Assembly (NCBI GenBank): GCA_031385545.1
Contig: JANNBN010000018.1
Coordinates: 34,380-98,379, forward strand
Origin: JANNBN01 sp031385545
GTDB taxonomy: Bacteria; Actinomycetota; Acidimicrobiia; Acidimicrobiales; JANYDT01
Length of the DNA stretch: 64,000 nucleotides
Direction of reading: 5' to 3'
The notes below the pieces were generated by a model. It was not told the DNA's origin and did not search any database. It was given only the letters and a program-made list of their open reading frames with translations. The first letter of the stretch is position 1. Each line of letters starts with the position of its first letter. Of this stretch, positions 16,999 to 26,068 are shown piece by piece. A program made the position numbers and the translations under genes.

Positions 16999-19512
16999 TC
17001 AGCTGCGCATGCGGCTACCCGACGGGTCGAACAGCGGCTCGTGTTGCAGGTGTGCAACGCGACGTTCGCCGATGATCTCGATCTCGAACCCCTCGGTCCC
17101 CTTCTCGGCGAGCGCCGCCGGGATGTAGCCGAGCGCGACCGATTTTCCCACGAAGTGTGCAAATCCTCCCGACGTGACCCAACCGACGACCGTTGCGTTG
17201 CCGTCCGTGTCGGTGTGCCACACGGGCTCGTCCCCGATCACGTCGGCGGCATCGGCGCCGTCGGCAACGTCGACGACGAACGTGACCAGCCGACGATCTG
17301 GCCCCTTCGCGAGTTCAGCTTCGTGCGCAGCCCGTCCGATGAACTCGTGGTCCAGTTTCACGTAGCTCAGGATGCCGGCTTCGAGCGGTGTATAGATCGG
17401 GCGATACTCCCGGTACCAGGTACCGAAGCTTTTCTCCAGGCGGAGCGACAGCAACGCGCGAAGTCCGAAGAGCCGGATGCCGAACTGCTCGCCGGCCTCC
17501 ATGATGCGGTTGAACAAAGCGAGTTGGTATTCAGGAGCAACCCACAGCTCGTAGCCCAGGTCGCCGGAGTAGGTCAGGCGACCGCACATGGCTGGGATCA
17601 TGCCGAACTCCAGTTTGCGGAACGACATGAACGGGAACGCCTCGTTGGACACGTCGGCATCGGTGACCTTGGCGAGCACCTTGCGGGCATTCGGCCCTGC
17701 GATCGACAGACCGGTGAGACTCAGGCCCCGGACAACGAACTGCACGCTGCCGTCGGTCGGCAGGTGATGCATGAACCAACGCGAGTGATGAACCTCGGCC
17801 GGAAGCGAACCGAAGAGGAAGAAGTGATCCTGCGCCAGGCGCGCAACGGTGAACTCGCCTTCGATACGGCCGCGGTGGTTGAGCATCGCGGTGAGCGCGA
17901 CCTTGCCGACCTTTGGCATGCGCTGGGTCAGCAACGTCGATAGCCATGCCTCGGCGCCCGAGCCGGTTACTTCGTACTTGGCGAAGTTCGACACCTCGGT
18001 CAACCCAACGCGCTCGCGGACCGCCTTGCACTCCTCGCCAACAACGGGAAATGCGTTGGACCGCTTGAACGTGACGTTCTCGACAGGCTCTTTGCCCGTG
18101 TCCTGGAACCACAACGGAGCCTCGAGACCGGCTGCTGCGCCCCACACCGCGTTTTCTTGCGACTGACGCTCGTACACCGGGGTGGTGAGGAGCGGCCGGC
18201 CAGCCGGGAGTTCCTCGTTGGGGAACGTGATGCGGAACCGCCGCTGATAGTTCTCACGTGCCTTGAGTGCGGTGTATCCGAGCGTGGCGTAGTCGCCGTA
18301 GCGGGCGACGTCCATGCCCCAGATGTCCATTCCAGGGTCGCCTTCGGTCATCCAAGCCGCAAGCGCAAGCCCGACACCGCCGCCCTGTGACAGGCCTGCC
18401 ATCACGCCGCACGCCGTCCAGAAGTTGCGCAGCCCCCGGACCGGGCCCACCAGCGGGTTGCCGTCCGGAGCGAACGTGAAGGGGCCATTGATGACGCGCT
18501 TGATGCCGATCTCCTGCAACCGCGGGTAGTGCTCGAACGCGATCCCGAGCGGTTTCTCGAGGCGGTCGAGATCGGGCGTCAACAACTGAGCGCCGAAGTC
18601 CCAAGGCGTCTCTTTCGGCGACCACGGCACACAGTCCCATTCGTAGGAACCGAGCAGCATCGAGTCGCCCTCTTGCCGGAAGTACGACTCGCCGGCGAAG
18701 TCGACCGACATCGGCAGCTCTTTGCCGTTCTTCTCTCGGTAGGCGACGATTTCTGGCATGTCCTCGGTGAGGAGGTACATGTGTTCGAACGCCAGCACCG
18801 GCAGCTCGATCCCAACCATCCGGCCAACTTCGCGCGCCCACAACCCTCCGGCGTTGACGACATGCTCGGCGTGGATCGTGCCCTTGTTCGTGTGCACGTT
18901 CCAGGTACCGTCGGGACGTTGCGTGAGTTCCTGCACCATGGTGTGGCGATAGACCTCGGCGCCACGGTTGCGGGCGCACAATGCGTACGCGTGGGTGACA
19001 CCCGACGGGTCGACGTGACCTTCGTCTGGGTCGTACAGGCACCCGAGGAAGTACTTGGGATCCAGCAGCGGGTGCAGGTCGGCTGCTTCCTGCATGGAGA
19101 TCATCTCCAGCTCCATGCCCAGGTACCGGCCGCGAGCCTGGGCCATCTTCAGCCAGTCGAGCCGCTCGGGAGTGTCGGCCAGCATGATGCCGCCAGGTAG
19201 GTGGATGCTGCAGTTCTGCCCGGACTCAGCTTCGATGTCTTTGTACAGGTTGACGGTGTATTGCTGCAGCTTGGCAACGTTGGGGTCGCCGTTGAGCGTA
19301 TGCATGCCGCCGGCCGCGTGCCACGTGCTGCCGTGCGTGAGTTCTTTGCGCTCAAGCAGCACCACGTCGGTCCACCCGGCCTTGGTGAGGTGGTACAACA
19401 CGCTGGCACCAACGACGCCGCCGCCGATGACCACCACCTGCGTCGAGGACTTGATCCCGCTGTCTGAGCGATCGGGGAGGTCGTGGAGGATGGGGGTCTC
19501 TTGGACAGGCAT
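16999..19512 (-). CDS. FAD-dependent dimethylglycine/sarcosine dehydrogenase-like protein with GcvT domain
   Basis: Fusion protein of 837 residues. Residues about 20-400 are a DAO-type flavin domain with VVVIGGGVVGASVLYHL and GSTWHAAGG, whose His is the usual site of covalent FAD attachment in dimethylglycine and sarcosine dehydrogenases. The C-terminal half is a GcvT-like aminomethyl-folate domain ending VGKSVALGYIPAAL. Such enzymes oxidatively demethylate N-methylglycines and pass the carbon to tetrahydrofolate. Located just upstream of soxAGBD on the same strand, it fits a pathway dimethylglycine to sarcosine to glycine. Dimethylglycine versus sarcosine preference cannot be told from sequence. 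Confidence 0.92.
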   Translation of the reverse strand: MPVQETPILHDLPDRSDSGIKSSTQVVVIGGGVVGASVLYHLTKAGWTDVVLLERKELTHGSTWHAAGGMHTLNGDPNVAKLQQYTVNLYKDIEAESGQNCSIHLPGGIMLADTPERLDWLKMAQARGRYLGMELEMISMQEAADLHPLLDPKYFLGCLYDPDEGHVDPSGVTHAYALCARNRGAEVYRHTMVQELTQRPDGTWNVHTNKGTIHAEHVVNAGGLWAREVGRMVGIELPVLAFEHMYLLTEDMPEIVAYREKNGKELPMSVDFAGESYFRQEGDSMLLGSYEWDCVPWSPKETPWDFGAQLLTPDLDRLEKPLGIAFEHYPRLQEIGIKRVINGPFTFAPDGNPLVGPVRGLRNFWTACGVMAGLSQGGGVGLALAAWMTEGDPGMDIWGMDVARYGDYATLGYTALKARENYQRRFRITFPNEELPAGRPLLTTPVYERQSQENAVWGAAAGLEAPLWFQDTGKEPVENVTFKRSNAFPVVGEECKAVRERVGLTEVSNFAKYEVTGSGAEAWLSTLLTQRMPKVGKVALTAMLNHRGRIEGEFTVARLAQDHFFLFGSLPAEVHHSRWFMHHLPTDGSVQFVVRGLSLTGLSIAGPNARKVLAKVTDADVSNEAFPFMSFRKLEFGMIPAMCGRLTYSGDLGYELWVAPEYQLALFNRIMEAGEQFGIRLFGLRALLSLRLEKSFGTWYREYRPIYTPLEAGILSYVKLDHEFIGRAAHEAELAKGPDRRLVTFVVDVADGADAADVIGDEPVWHTDTDGNATVVGWVTSGGFAHFVGKSVALGYIPAALAEKGTEGFEIEIIGERRVAHLQHEPLFDPSGSRMRS

Positions 19513-19613
19513 ACGGCTAGCAAGTATGCCCGCCCAATCTCACCGCATGTGAGCGGTTACCCAAAGGCCGCAAGATTCCGCTGTTTGTGCTGCGCTGCTG
19601 GCAAGCTGAAACG

Positions 19614-20228
19614 ATGACCCACCGAAACATCTCCGTCCACCCGACCGCAGAGGTCAGTCACGATGCAGTCATGGGTGACGGAACCCACGTTTGGAACCAC
19701 GCACAGGTACGGCCCGAGGCGCGTGTCGGTGCCAACTGCGTCATCGGTAAGGGCACATACATCGATGCCCATGTGGTCGTCGGCGACAATTGCAAGATTC
19801 AGAACCATGTCAGCGTTTTCCATGGGGTGACGCTCGAAGATGGTGTCTTCGTCGGTCCGCACGTCTGCTTCACCAACGACTTGCAACCACGAGCGATCAA
19901 CCCGGACGGGTCACCCAAGGCCGCAGCCGATTGGGTGCTGACACGCACGCTGGTGAAGCGCGGCGCTGCTCTCGGTGCAAACGCCACAATCGTATGCGGA
20001 GTGACGATCGGCGAGTGGGCGATGATCGGCTCAGGTGCCGTGGTCACCAAAGATGTGCCGTCTCATTCCCTGGTGGTCGGCAACCCAGCCCGCGTCATCG
20101 GCTGGGTCTGTGCGTGCGGCTCACGCCTCGGGGCAGAACCAACCGCCGACTCCCCCGTGTTATGCACCGCATGCACGACTAATCGTGCAAGAAATCAGTC
20201 CCAGCCTCATAGTTCGAACGAGTTGTGA
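19614..20228 (+). CDS. Hexapeptide-repeat acyltransferase, WbpD-like
   Basis: Left-handed beta-helix acetyltransferase of 204 residues. Hexad repeats run from HPTAEVSHDAVMGDGTHVW to VGNPARVIGW. The pattern resembles UDP-2-acetamido-3-amino-glucuronate N-acetyltransferases used in surface polysaccharide synthesis. After the fold is a short Cys-rich end (CACG then CTAC) as in some WbpD homologues, possibly zinc-binding. The start ATG 19614 matches the family start; the upstream in-frame ATG 19587 would add nine residues. No other sugar-nucleotide genes are near. Confidence 0.87.
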   Translation: MTHRNISVHPTAEVSHDAVMGDGTHVWNHAQVRPEARVGANCVIGKGTYIDAHVVVGDNCKIQNHVSVFHGVTLEDGVFVGPHVCFTNDLQPRAINPDGSPKAAADWVLTRTLVKRGAALGANATIVCGVTIGEWAMIGSGAVVTKDVPSHSLVVGNPARVIGWVCACGSRLGAEPTADSPVLCTACTTNRARNQSQPHSSNEL

Positions 20229-20243
20229 CGCAGCGTCGGCGGT

Positions 20244-20909
20244 TTACTTGCTGGCGAGTGCGACGTACAGGTTGGAACCGAGGTCACTGCCTACAGCAAC
20301 CGCACGCTGACCAACCTGCAGCGACACGGACCCATCAGGTGCACGGGTCGACACCAACGCTTCGGTGCCGGTGATGAACTCGTTCTGGCTGAGATACATC
20401 ATCGCGGCGTTGTCGATCTCGACGGTTTCGGTGACCCGCTCCAGGCGGATGTATGAGCCCGAGGGCACCTCGGAGAGCTTGACGAGCTTCGTAGTCACCG
20501 GCCTGGTGCCCGGGATGGGGTTGCCGTGCGGGCAGGTATTGGGGTCGTCGAGGATGATGCGCAGACGCTCTTCCACCTCGTCCGAGATGACGTGCTCCCA
20601 TTTGCCGGCTTCGAGGTGGGCCTTGTCCCACGGAAGACCGATGACGTCGGTCAGCAGTCTTTCGGCCAACCGGTGCTTGCGTACAACGCTCTCGGCGACC
20701 GACTTTCCCTCGGTGGTGAGACTGAGTGTGCGGCCCGACTGGGTGACGTAGCCCTTGGCGGCCAGCCGTTTGATCATCTCAAACACCGACGGCGCGCTGT
20801 GGCCGAGCCGCTCGACCAGGCGCGCCTGAATCACAGTGACGCCGTCTTCGGCGAGTTCGTAGATCGTGGTGAGGTATTCCTCGACCGGCGGGTGGTATTC
20901 GTCAGCCAT
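20244..20909 (-). CDS. DtxR/MntR-family metal-dependent transcriptional regulator
   Basis: Repressor of 221 residues. The N-terminal winged helix reads EEYLTTIYELAEDGVTVIQA and SAPSVFEMIKRLAAKGYV. The dimerisation and metal-binding helices follow (HRLAERLLTDVIGLPW, EAGKWEHVISDEVEERL), and the C-terminal half is an SH3/FeoA-like domain. Fe versus Mn specificity cannot be read off safely. The start at 20909 is chosen because the frame upstream runs through an intergenic repeat. No metal transporter gene is adjacent. Confidence 0.93.
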   Translation of the reverse strand: MADEYHPPVEEYLTTIYELAEDGVTVIQARLVERLGHSAPSVFEMIKRLAAKGYVTQSGRTLSLTTEGKSVAESVVRKHRLAERLLTDVIGLPWDKAHLEAGKWEHVISDEVEERLRIILDDPNTCPHGNPIPGTRPVTTKLVKLSEVPSGSYIRLERVTETVEIDNAAMMYLSQNEFITGTEALVSTRAPDGSVSLQVGQRAVAVGSDLGSNLYVALASK

Positions 20910-20986
20910 GTCGGACGTCAGGCTACTGGAAAGGCGCTCCAACCGAACTCGCAATCGGACTTTCCGAAGCACCCAACTCCCACCGC

Positions 20987-21136
20987 CAACGTTGACCCCC
21001 ACGCAACCGGCTCCCACCACCAACGTTGACCCCCACGCAACCAACGTTGCGAAACCGGGCTCGTTTTCGACGGTTTCGCGCAGGCGTTGGTTGCGGAACA
21101 CCGCACGTTGGTTGCTGAGAGCCCAACGTTGGAGAA
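20987..21136. repeat. CCAACGTTGG-family intergenic repeat, copy B (largest)
   Basis: This fills most of the 360-nt gap between the acyl-CoA ligase and the DtxR gene. It begins with a 34-nt unit whose first 22 nt recur exactly (20987-21008 and 21021-21042). Then follow GCAACCAACGTTG, an inner inverted repeat GCGAAACC/GGTTTCGC, two CGTTGGTTGC motifs and a final CCCAACGTTGGAGAAACC. The rest of the gap (21137-21269) shows no gene. Confidence 0.8.
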
Positions 21137-21269
21137 ACCGGGCGGACGTGCGCCACTTGACAGGTTCCGCTTGGTTTCAGCGGCAGGGCAAGCGTGTTGG
21201 CAATACCGAGGAAGCCGTCAACAAGCCACGCTGTTCTTTGTGACGCACCGTGGTTGCAGACCCGCGGAA

Positions 21270-22889
21270 TCAGTTCACGCGGCGGGTATGACCGGCCCAG
21301 AAAGGCTCGCGCAGGTCCTTCTTCAGCACCTTGCCGCTGGGGTTGCGCGGCAGCAGGTCGATGAAGTCGACCGAGGTCGGACACTTGTACCCGGCCAAGC
21401 GTTCCTTGGCGAACGAGATCAGTTCGGGCTGAGTTGCCGAGTGCCCAGCGCGCAACACCGCAATCGCCTTCACCGTCTCTCCCCACCGTTCGTGGGGCAC
21501 CCCGATGACCGCGATCTCGGCGATCGCCGGATGCGAGGCCAGCGCATTCTCGACTTCAGCCGGATACACGTTCTCGCCGCCAGACACGATCATGTCCTTC
21601 ACACGGTCGGTGAGGAACAGGAAACCCTCGGTGTCGACGTATCCGGCATCTCCCGTCTTGAGCCAACCGTCGGCATCGATGGTTTTCGCGGTTTCCTCAG
21701 GTTTGTTCCAGTAGCCGATCATGTTCTGCCGCGACCGCGTCCAGACCTCGCCCACTTCTCCGACTGCGCACACCTTGCCAGACTTGCCGGCCTTGCCAGA
21801 CTCGCCGGCCTCGCCCGACTCAACGTCCATGATCTTCATCTCGACCCACGGATAGGGGCGACCAGCCGAACGCAACAGGTGTGCCCGCGGTCCGGTGGGG
21901 TCATGGTCAGCAGCATCGAGCTGCGTGAACCCTCCGGTGGTTTCGGTCATCCCGTAGACCTGCACGAACGGCACCTTGAACACGGCCATCGCGGCGAGCA
22001 ACGTGTCGTTGGTGATGGGCGATGCCCCGTACACGATGCGCCGCATCGACGAATAGTCACGGTCTTCTGCTTCGGGGACCATCGACATGAACGCCAGCAT
22101 TGCGGGTACGTACAGCGCGTTGGTGGCCTGGTGTTGGACCATGAGGTCCAGCACCACGTTCGGCACAAACTCCCGGACGATCACCGACTTGCCCCCGAAG
22201 AACATGCCCACCATCGCCCAGCCACAGCCACCGATGTGGAATAGCGGCATCGCCACCATGTTCACCGAGTCGCCGTCGAACTGCCAATGGGCTGCGACCT
22301 CTTCGTACAGCGTGAACATCGAGGTATTGGCCAGCATCACACCCTTCGGAAGGCCGGTGGTTCCGCTGGTGTACAGCTGCATCGCGACGTCACCGGGGGC
22401 CGAGCCGACGCCAGGGTCGACCGTCGATCCTGAACCGACAACGTCCTCATATGACGGCCACCGCGGATGGTCGCCGATCGCGATGATGGTGCTGACGGTC
22501 GTCAGTTCGCTTTCGATCTGCTCGACGATGCCGAAGAAGTCCGGCCCGACCACGATCACTTGCGCCTGTGCGTCGTTGATGGTGTAGGCCAACTCCGGCG
22601 GAGCCAGCCGCCAGTTGACAGCCACGATTACCGCGTTCAGCTTGGCACCACCGAAAGCGGTCTCGAAGTACGCCGGCCCGTTCTTGTCGATGAAGACCAC
22701 ACGTTCTTGGTTTCCAACTCCTCGCGCAGCGAGCGCATTGGCCAACCTGCTGGATCGCTCATCGAGTTCTCGCCAGGTTATGGAGCGACCCTCGAAGATC
22801 ATCGACGTGGCATCGGGGGTTTGCACACCCCACTTGCGGATGATCTCGGCCGTGCACGTGGGCCGGTCAGTGCCCGACTCGGCGTTCAT
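21270..22889 (-). CDS. Acyl-CoA synthetase (AMP-forming), class I
   Basis: Adenylate-forming ligase of 539 residues that activates a carboxylic acid to an acyl-CoA. Motifs: QLYTSGTTGLPKGVML (P-loop), YGMTETTGG, WLKTGDAGYVD, DRVKDMIVSGGENVYP and the C-terminal catalytic Lys in NPSGKVLKKDLR. Between the N- and C-terminal lobes is an unusual Gly/Ser/Glu/Lys stretch (GEAGESGKAGKSGK) made by short tandem repeats. The start ATG 22889 overlaps the stop of the PEP-utiliser-like gene (ATGA). The acid substrate is unknown. Confidence 0.93.
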   Translation of the reverse strand: MNAESGTDRPTCTAEIIRKWGVQTPDATSMIFEGRSITWRELDERSSRLANALAARGVGNQERVVFIDKNGPAYFETAFGGAKLNAVIVAVNWRLAPPELAYTINDAQAQVIVVGPDFFGIVEQIESELTTVSTIIAIGDHPRWPSYEDVVGSGSTVDPGVGSAPGDVAMQLYTSGTTGLPKGVMLANTSMFTLYEEVAAHWQFDGDSVNMVAMPLFHIGGCGWAMVGMFFGGKSVIVREFVPNVVLDLMVQHQATNALYVPAMLAFMSMVPEAEDRDYSSMRRIVYGASPITNDTLLAAMAVFKVPFVQVYGMTETTGGFTQLDAADHDPTGPRAHLLRSAGRPYPWVEMKIMDVESGEAGESGKAGKSGKVCAVGEVGEVWTRSRQNMIGYWNKPEETAKTIDADGWLKTGDAGYVDTEGFLFLTDRVKDMIVSGGENVYPAEVENALASHPAIAEIAVIGVPHERWGETVKAIAVLRAGHSATQPELISFAKERLAGYKCPTSVDFIDLLPRNPSGKVLKKDLREPFWAGHTRRVN

Positions 22890-24544
22890 GCGCTGAGAAC
22901 CGTGATCACACCCGTTCCCCCGTCGATGCGGATCATCGCGCCGTCGGGGATACGCCTGGTGGCGTCGGTCGCACTGATGACGCACGGGATACCCAGCTCG
23001 CGGCTGACGATGATCGCGTGGCTGAGGGGAGCGCCCACGTCGACCACGACACCCGCAGCCGGAACGAACAACGGTGTCCACGACGGATCGGTGATCGGCG
23101 CAATGAGGATGTCGCCGGGCTCAAGTGCAGACGGATCGTTCGAGTCAAGGATCACTCGCGCCCGACCCTCGACAACACCCGTGCACCCCGGCATGCCTGC
23201 GAGCACGTCACCGGTGGCCAACTGATCCATGGCCGAGGTGTCACGCGACGGCCAGGTGTGCGGGTCTGAGGTTCCGTCGAACACGAAAGCCGGTGCCATA
23301 TCGCACAGCTTTGCGTATTCGGCGCGGCGGCTTCGGACTATGTCGGTGCACGACTTTGGGTCGGCGAGGAACGCCGGGTACTCCTCACGGGTGACGAACC
23401 CGAAGTCCTCGATCTCGTCGAAGGCACCGCATGCAACCATTCGGGTACCGAGCTCGCGCAGGACGATACGGATCTCGTGGAGGTGCCGGATGTTGTTCGT
23501 CTTGCTGCGCTCACGGCCCGGCAGCCATGCGCCGGTGGCTGCGATACCCGCAGCGAGTTGGCCGTGCGTTGCCGGATCCCCTTCGACCATTGCGAGCAGG
23601 GTAGCGGAAGCCTCGGTGCGTTCAGCAGCGCGCTTAGCACTCATGCCCGCCGGGTTCTGCTCGTCACCGGCTGGTCTCATCTGCGTTATGGCAGAGAGGG
23701 CGAGAGCGGGGCGCGTCTCCCACGTCGGCGACCGGGACTCCCATTCGTTCGGACCCCGCGAACCGAAGTCGACGAGGAACTGGTCGAACGCCACATCGAA
23801 CTCGGCCGACCCCGCTGGCAAACGAGACATCGCCCACATGGCGTGGCTCGGCGCAGCCGAGTCAACCTCGCCGATGCCCGCAATAATGGGCAGAATCAGA
23901 TCGGGTCGGCCAACAGCGGTGGCCACCGCCGAAATGATGCCGACTGGAACGGTCGCCATGTACGTGGTGAAGATGTGCTGGCAGAACAGTTCCTGATGCT
24001 TGGGCAGCAGGTCCTCGACTCTTTGCCACAGCTGTTCGTCGGTGAAGGTCGAATAGTCAGGTCGGGCCGCACGGAGCGCAATCGTCTCGTTGCGATGGCG
24101 GGTGAGGTCTTCGAGATCACCAACGGTGTGTTTGCCAAGTGCCCATACGAATGTGGCACCGATCTTTTCAGTGAGGTCTGGCCGCTGGTCACCGGGCTGT
24201 TCGGCGTAGGGCGGGATACCGGGTTGCGCGCCGAAGAACTGCGCGTCCATGTCCTGCCACGTGAGACCCGGGGCACGCTCACCGAAGATACGGATCAGCG
24301 ATGCGTTGAGATAGCAGTAGCCACCGAGCACGCCGAGCTGACAGAACTCGCCGTCGGGGAACTCGCCGAGGTCAAAAGCGCCGAGCCTCTCCCATGCCTC
24401 ACGCCACCCAAGTTCCGCCTTCCAGAGCAGCGACCCCGAGCTGAGCGGCGTCACCGGATCGGGGAACACCTCGCCGACGTTGGCTCGGGTGTAGAGGGGA
24501 AAGCGCTCGGAGAGGTCGGTGTCGGTGACGTAGAAACGGGGCAT
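22886..24544 (-). CDS. PEP-utilising enzyme mobile-domain protein without ATP-grasp domain
   Basis: 552-residue protein whose C-terminal about 100 residues are the swivelling phosphohistidine domain of PEP synthase and PPDK. The phospho-acceptor His is in VGAPLSHAIIVSRELGIPCV. The first 400 residues are mainly helical (FVWALGKHTVGDLEDLTRHR and similar) and lack an N-terminal nucleotide-binding or PEP-binding barrel signature. Related partial proteins are found in actinobacterial rifampin phosphotransferase-like and pyruvate phosphate dikinase-like families. Translationally coupled to an acyl-CoA ligase, and divergent from an acyl-CoA dehydrogenase. Biochemical role unknown. Confidence 0.8.
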   Translation of the reverse strand: MPRFYVTDTDLSERFPLYTRANVGEVFPDPVTPLSSGSLLWKAELGWREAWERLGAFDLGEFPDGEFCQLGVLGGYCYLNASLIRIFGERAPGLTWQDMDAQFFGAQPGIPPYAEQPGDQRPDLTEKIGATFVWALGKHTVGDLEDLTRHRNETIALRAARPDYSTFTDEQLWQRVEDLLPKHQELFCQHIFTTYMATVPVGIISAVATAVGRPDLILPIIAGIGEVDSAAPSHAMWAMSRLPAGSAEFDVAFDQFLVDFGSRGPNEWESRSPTWETRPALALSAITQMRPAGDEQNPAGMSAKRAAERTEASATLLAMVEGDPATHGQLAAGIAATGAWLPGRERSKTNNIRHLHEIRIVLRELGTRMVACGAFDEIEDFGFVTREEYPAFLADPKSCTDIVRSRRAEYAKLCDMAPAFVFDGTSDPHTWPSRDTSAMDQLATGDVLAGMPGCTGVVEGRARVILDSNDPSALEPGDILIAPITDPSWTPLFVPAAGVVVDVGAPLSHAIIVSRELGIPCVISATDATRRIPDGAMIRIDGGTGVITVLSA

Positions 24545-24640
24545 CGTCGCACCCTACGAGACATCCTCGGGCTGTGCCAGCCGTCACAACAGATTCCTTG
24601 GGTTCGTTCTACGGGCGACCCTCGTCGTACATTCGCCGCC

Positions 24641-25876
24641 ATGGCAATCGACTTCTCGTTGACGCCCGAACTGGAAGAAATCCGGTTACGGGTCCGTACG
24701 TTCATTGACGAAGTCGTGAAGCCAGGTGAGCGTGCGATCAAGGACGGGCACCTCGACACCACCGACCGCAAGGCATATGTCGATGTGCTGATGAGCATGC
24801 GAAAGGCTGCCTTCAAGACTGGTCTGTGGATGCCCCACATGCCGACCGAGTGGGGTGGGATGGGCCTGGGTCACGTACAGCTTGCGATGGTGCAGGCCGA
24901 GGCTGCTAAGTCCTCTTACGGACCGTGGGTGCTGAACTGCCAAGCCCCCGACGAAGGCAATATGCACACCCTGCTGCATTGGGGGACCGACGCCCAGAAG
25001 GAGAAGTATCTGCGCCCGCTGTGCGATGGCAAGACCCAATCGTGCTTCGCCATGACCGAGCCAGAGGTGGCCGGCTCGGACCCAACGCTCATTCGCACGC
25101 TTGCGGTCCAGGACGGCGACGAGTGGGTGATCAACGGCCACAAGTGGTTCATCTCCGGGGCCGAGCGCGCCTCGTTCGCCATCCTCATCGCTCGCACCGA
25201 AGACGACCCAGCGCTCCCCCAGGCAGCCAACACGGCATTCATCGTCGACATCCCGACAGAGGGGTGGATCAACAAGCGCCAGATCTCCACGATGCACGGC
25301 GCTACGGGACACAACGAGATCGTCATCGAACACCTACGCGTGCATAACGACCACATGCTTGGCGGCCGCGGCCAGGGTCACCTGTTGGGCCAGTACCGCT
25401 TGGGGCCGGCCCGCCTGGCGCACTGCATGCGCTGGATCAGCCAGGCCGAGACAGCGCTTGACATGATGGTTGCCCGTTCGCTGGAGCGCTACAGCCACGG
25501 GTCCGTCCTCGCCGAGAAGCAAGGGATCCAGTGGATGATCGCCGACTCCGCGATGGAGATCTACCAGTCCAAGCTGATGATTCTCCACGCCGCCTACAAG
25601 ATCGACCGCAAGGAGGATTTCAAGAGCGAGGTGTCGATGGCCAAGCACTTCGTGGCCAACACACTGAACCGAGTGATCGACCGTGCCATACAGGTGCACG
25701 GAGCACTTGGATACTCGAACGACACGCCGCTGGCCCACATGTATCAGCAGGCTCGGTGGGCCCGGTTCGCCGACGGAGCAGACGAGATCCACCAGATGCG
25801 CATTGCCGAGCGGACGATTGCCGCCTACCGCGACAACGGCACAACCGCCGCCGCCACGGGCAACCTGCCCGTCTGA
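24641..25876 (+). CDS. Acyl-CoA dehydrogenase family protein
   Basis: Flavoenzyme of 411 residues catalysing alpha,beta-desaturation of an acyl-CoA. FAD- and substrate-contact motifs are present: CFAMTEPEVAGSDPT, VINGHKWFISGAERA, and the C-terminal QVHGALGYSNDTPLAHMYQQAR. The family's catalytic Glu region falls near ARFADGADEIHQMRIAER. ATG 24641 fits the family start (MAIDFSLTPELEEI). It is divergent from the PEP-utiliser/acyl-CoA ligase pair by 96 nt and may belong to the same catabolic route. Confidence 0.94.
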   Translation: MAIDFSLTPELEEIRLRVRTFIDEVVKPGERAIKDGHLDTTDRKAYVDVLMSMRKAAFKTGLWMPHMPTEWGGMGLGHVQLAMVQAEAAKSSYGPWVLNCQAPDEGNMHTLLHWGTDAQKEKYLRPLCDGKTQSCFAMTEPEVAGSDPTLIRTLAVQDGDEWVINGHKWFISGAERASFAILIARTEDDPALPQAANTAFIVDIPTEGWINKRQISTMHGATGHNEIVIEHLRVHNDHMLGGRGQGHLLGQYRLGPARLAHCMRWISQAETALDMMVARSLERYSHGSVLAEKQGIQWMIADSAMEIYQSKLMILHAAYKIDRKEDFKSEVSMAKHFVANTLNRVIDRAIQVHGALGYSNDTPLAHMYQQARWARFADGADEIHQMRIAERTIAAYRDNGTTAAATGNLPV

Positions 25877-25895
25877 TACTGAACACGAAACTGCT

Positions 25896-25969
25896 TGGAG
25901 GCGACGCCCGGAATTGAACCGGGATACGGGGCTTTGCAGGCCCCTGCATAACCATTCTGCCACGTCGCC
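25896..25969 (-). tRNA. tRNA-Cys (anticodon GCA)
   Basis: Read on the minus strand the gene begins GGCGACG and ends CGTCGCC-T-CCA, closing a perfect 7-bp acceptor stem. The anticodon loop reads CCTGCAAA with GCA. The T arm contains GGTTCAATTCC. The discriminator is U, as in Cys tRNAs, and the 3' CCA is encoded. Confidence 0.96.
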
Positions 25970-26068
25970 CTGGCATGCCACCGGGTAAGCGGGGACACGA
26001 CGGAGAGTTCACCCTAGCGGAACACGGTGCCGTTCACGGCACACGAAACAGCCGCGGGCAACGGTGCG

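Noticed and set aside
19539..19553. CTCAC-CGCAT-GTGAG inverted repeat between the dehydrogenase and the acyltransferase
   Set aside because: Only five paired bases; expected by chance in this much sequence.
20910..21101. N-terminal extension of the DtxR regulator
   Set aside because: The extra codons run through the CCAACGTTGG-type repeat, and MADEYHPPVEEYL fits the family start.
23477..24640. N-terminal extension of the acyl-CoA dehydrogenase by 388 codons
   Set aside because: The extension is antisense to the PEP-utiliser-like gene, and the family start matches ATG 24641.
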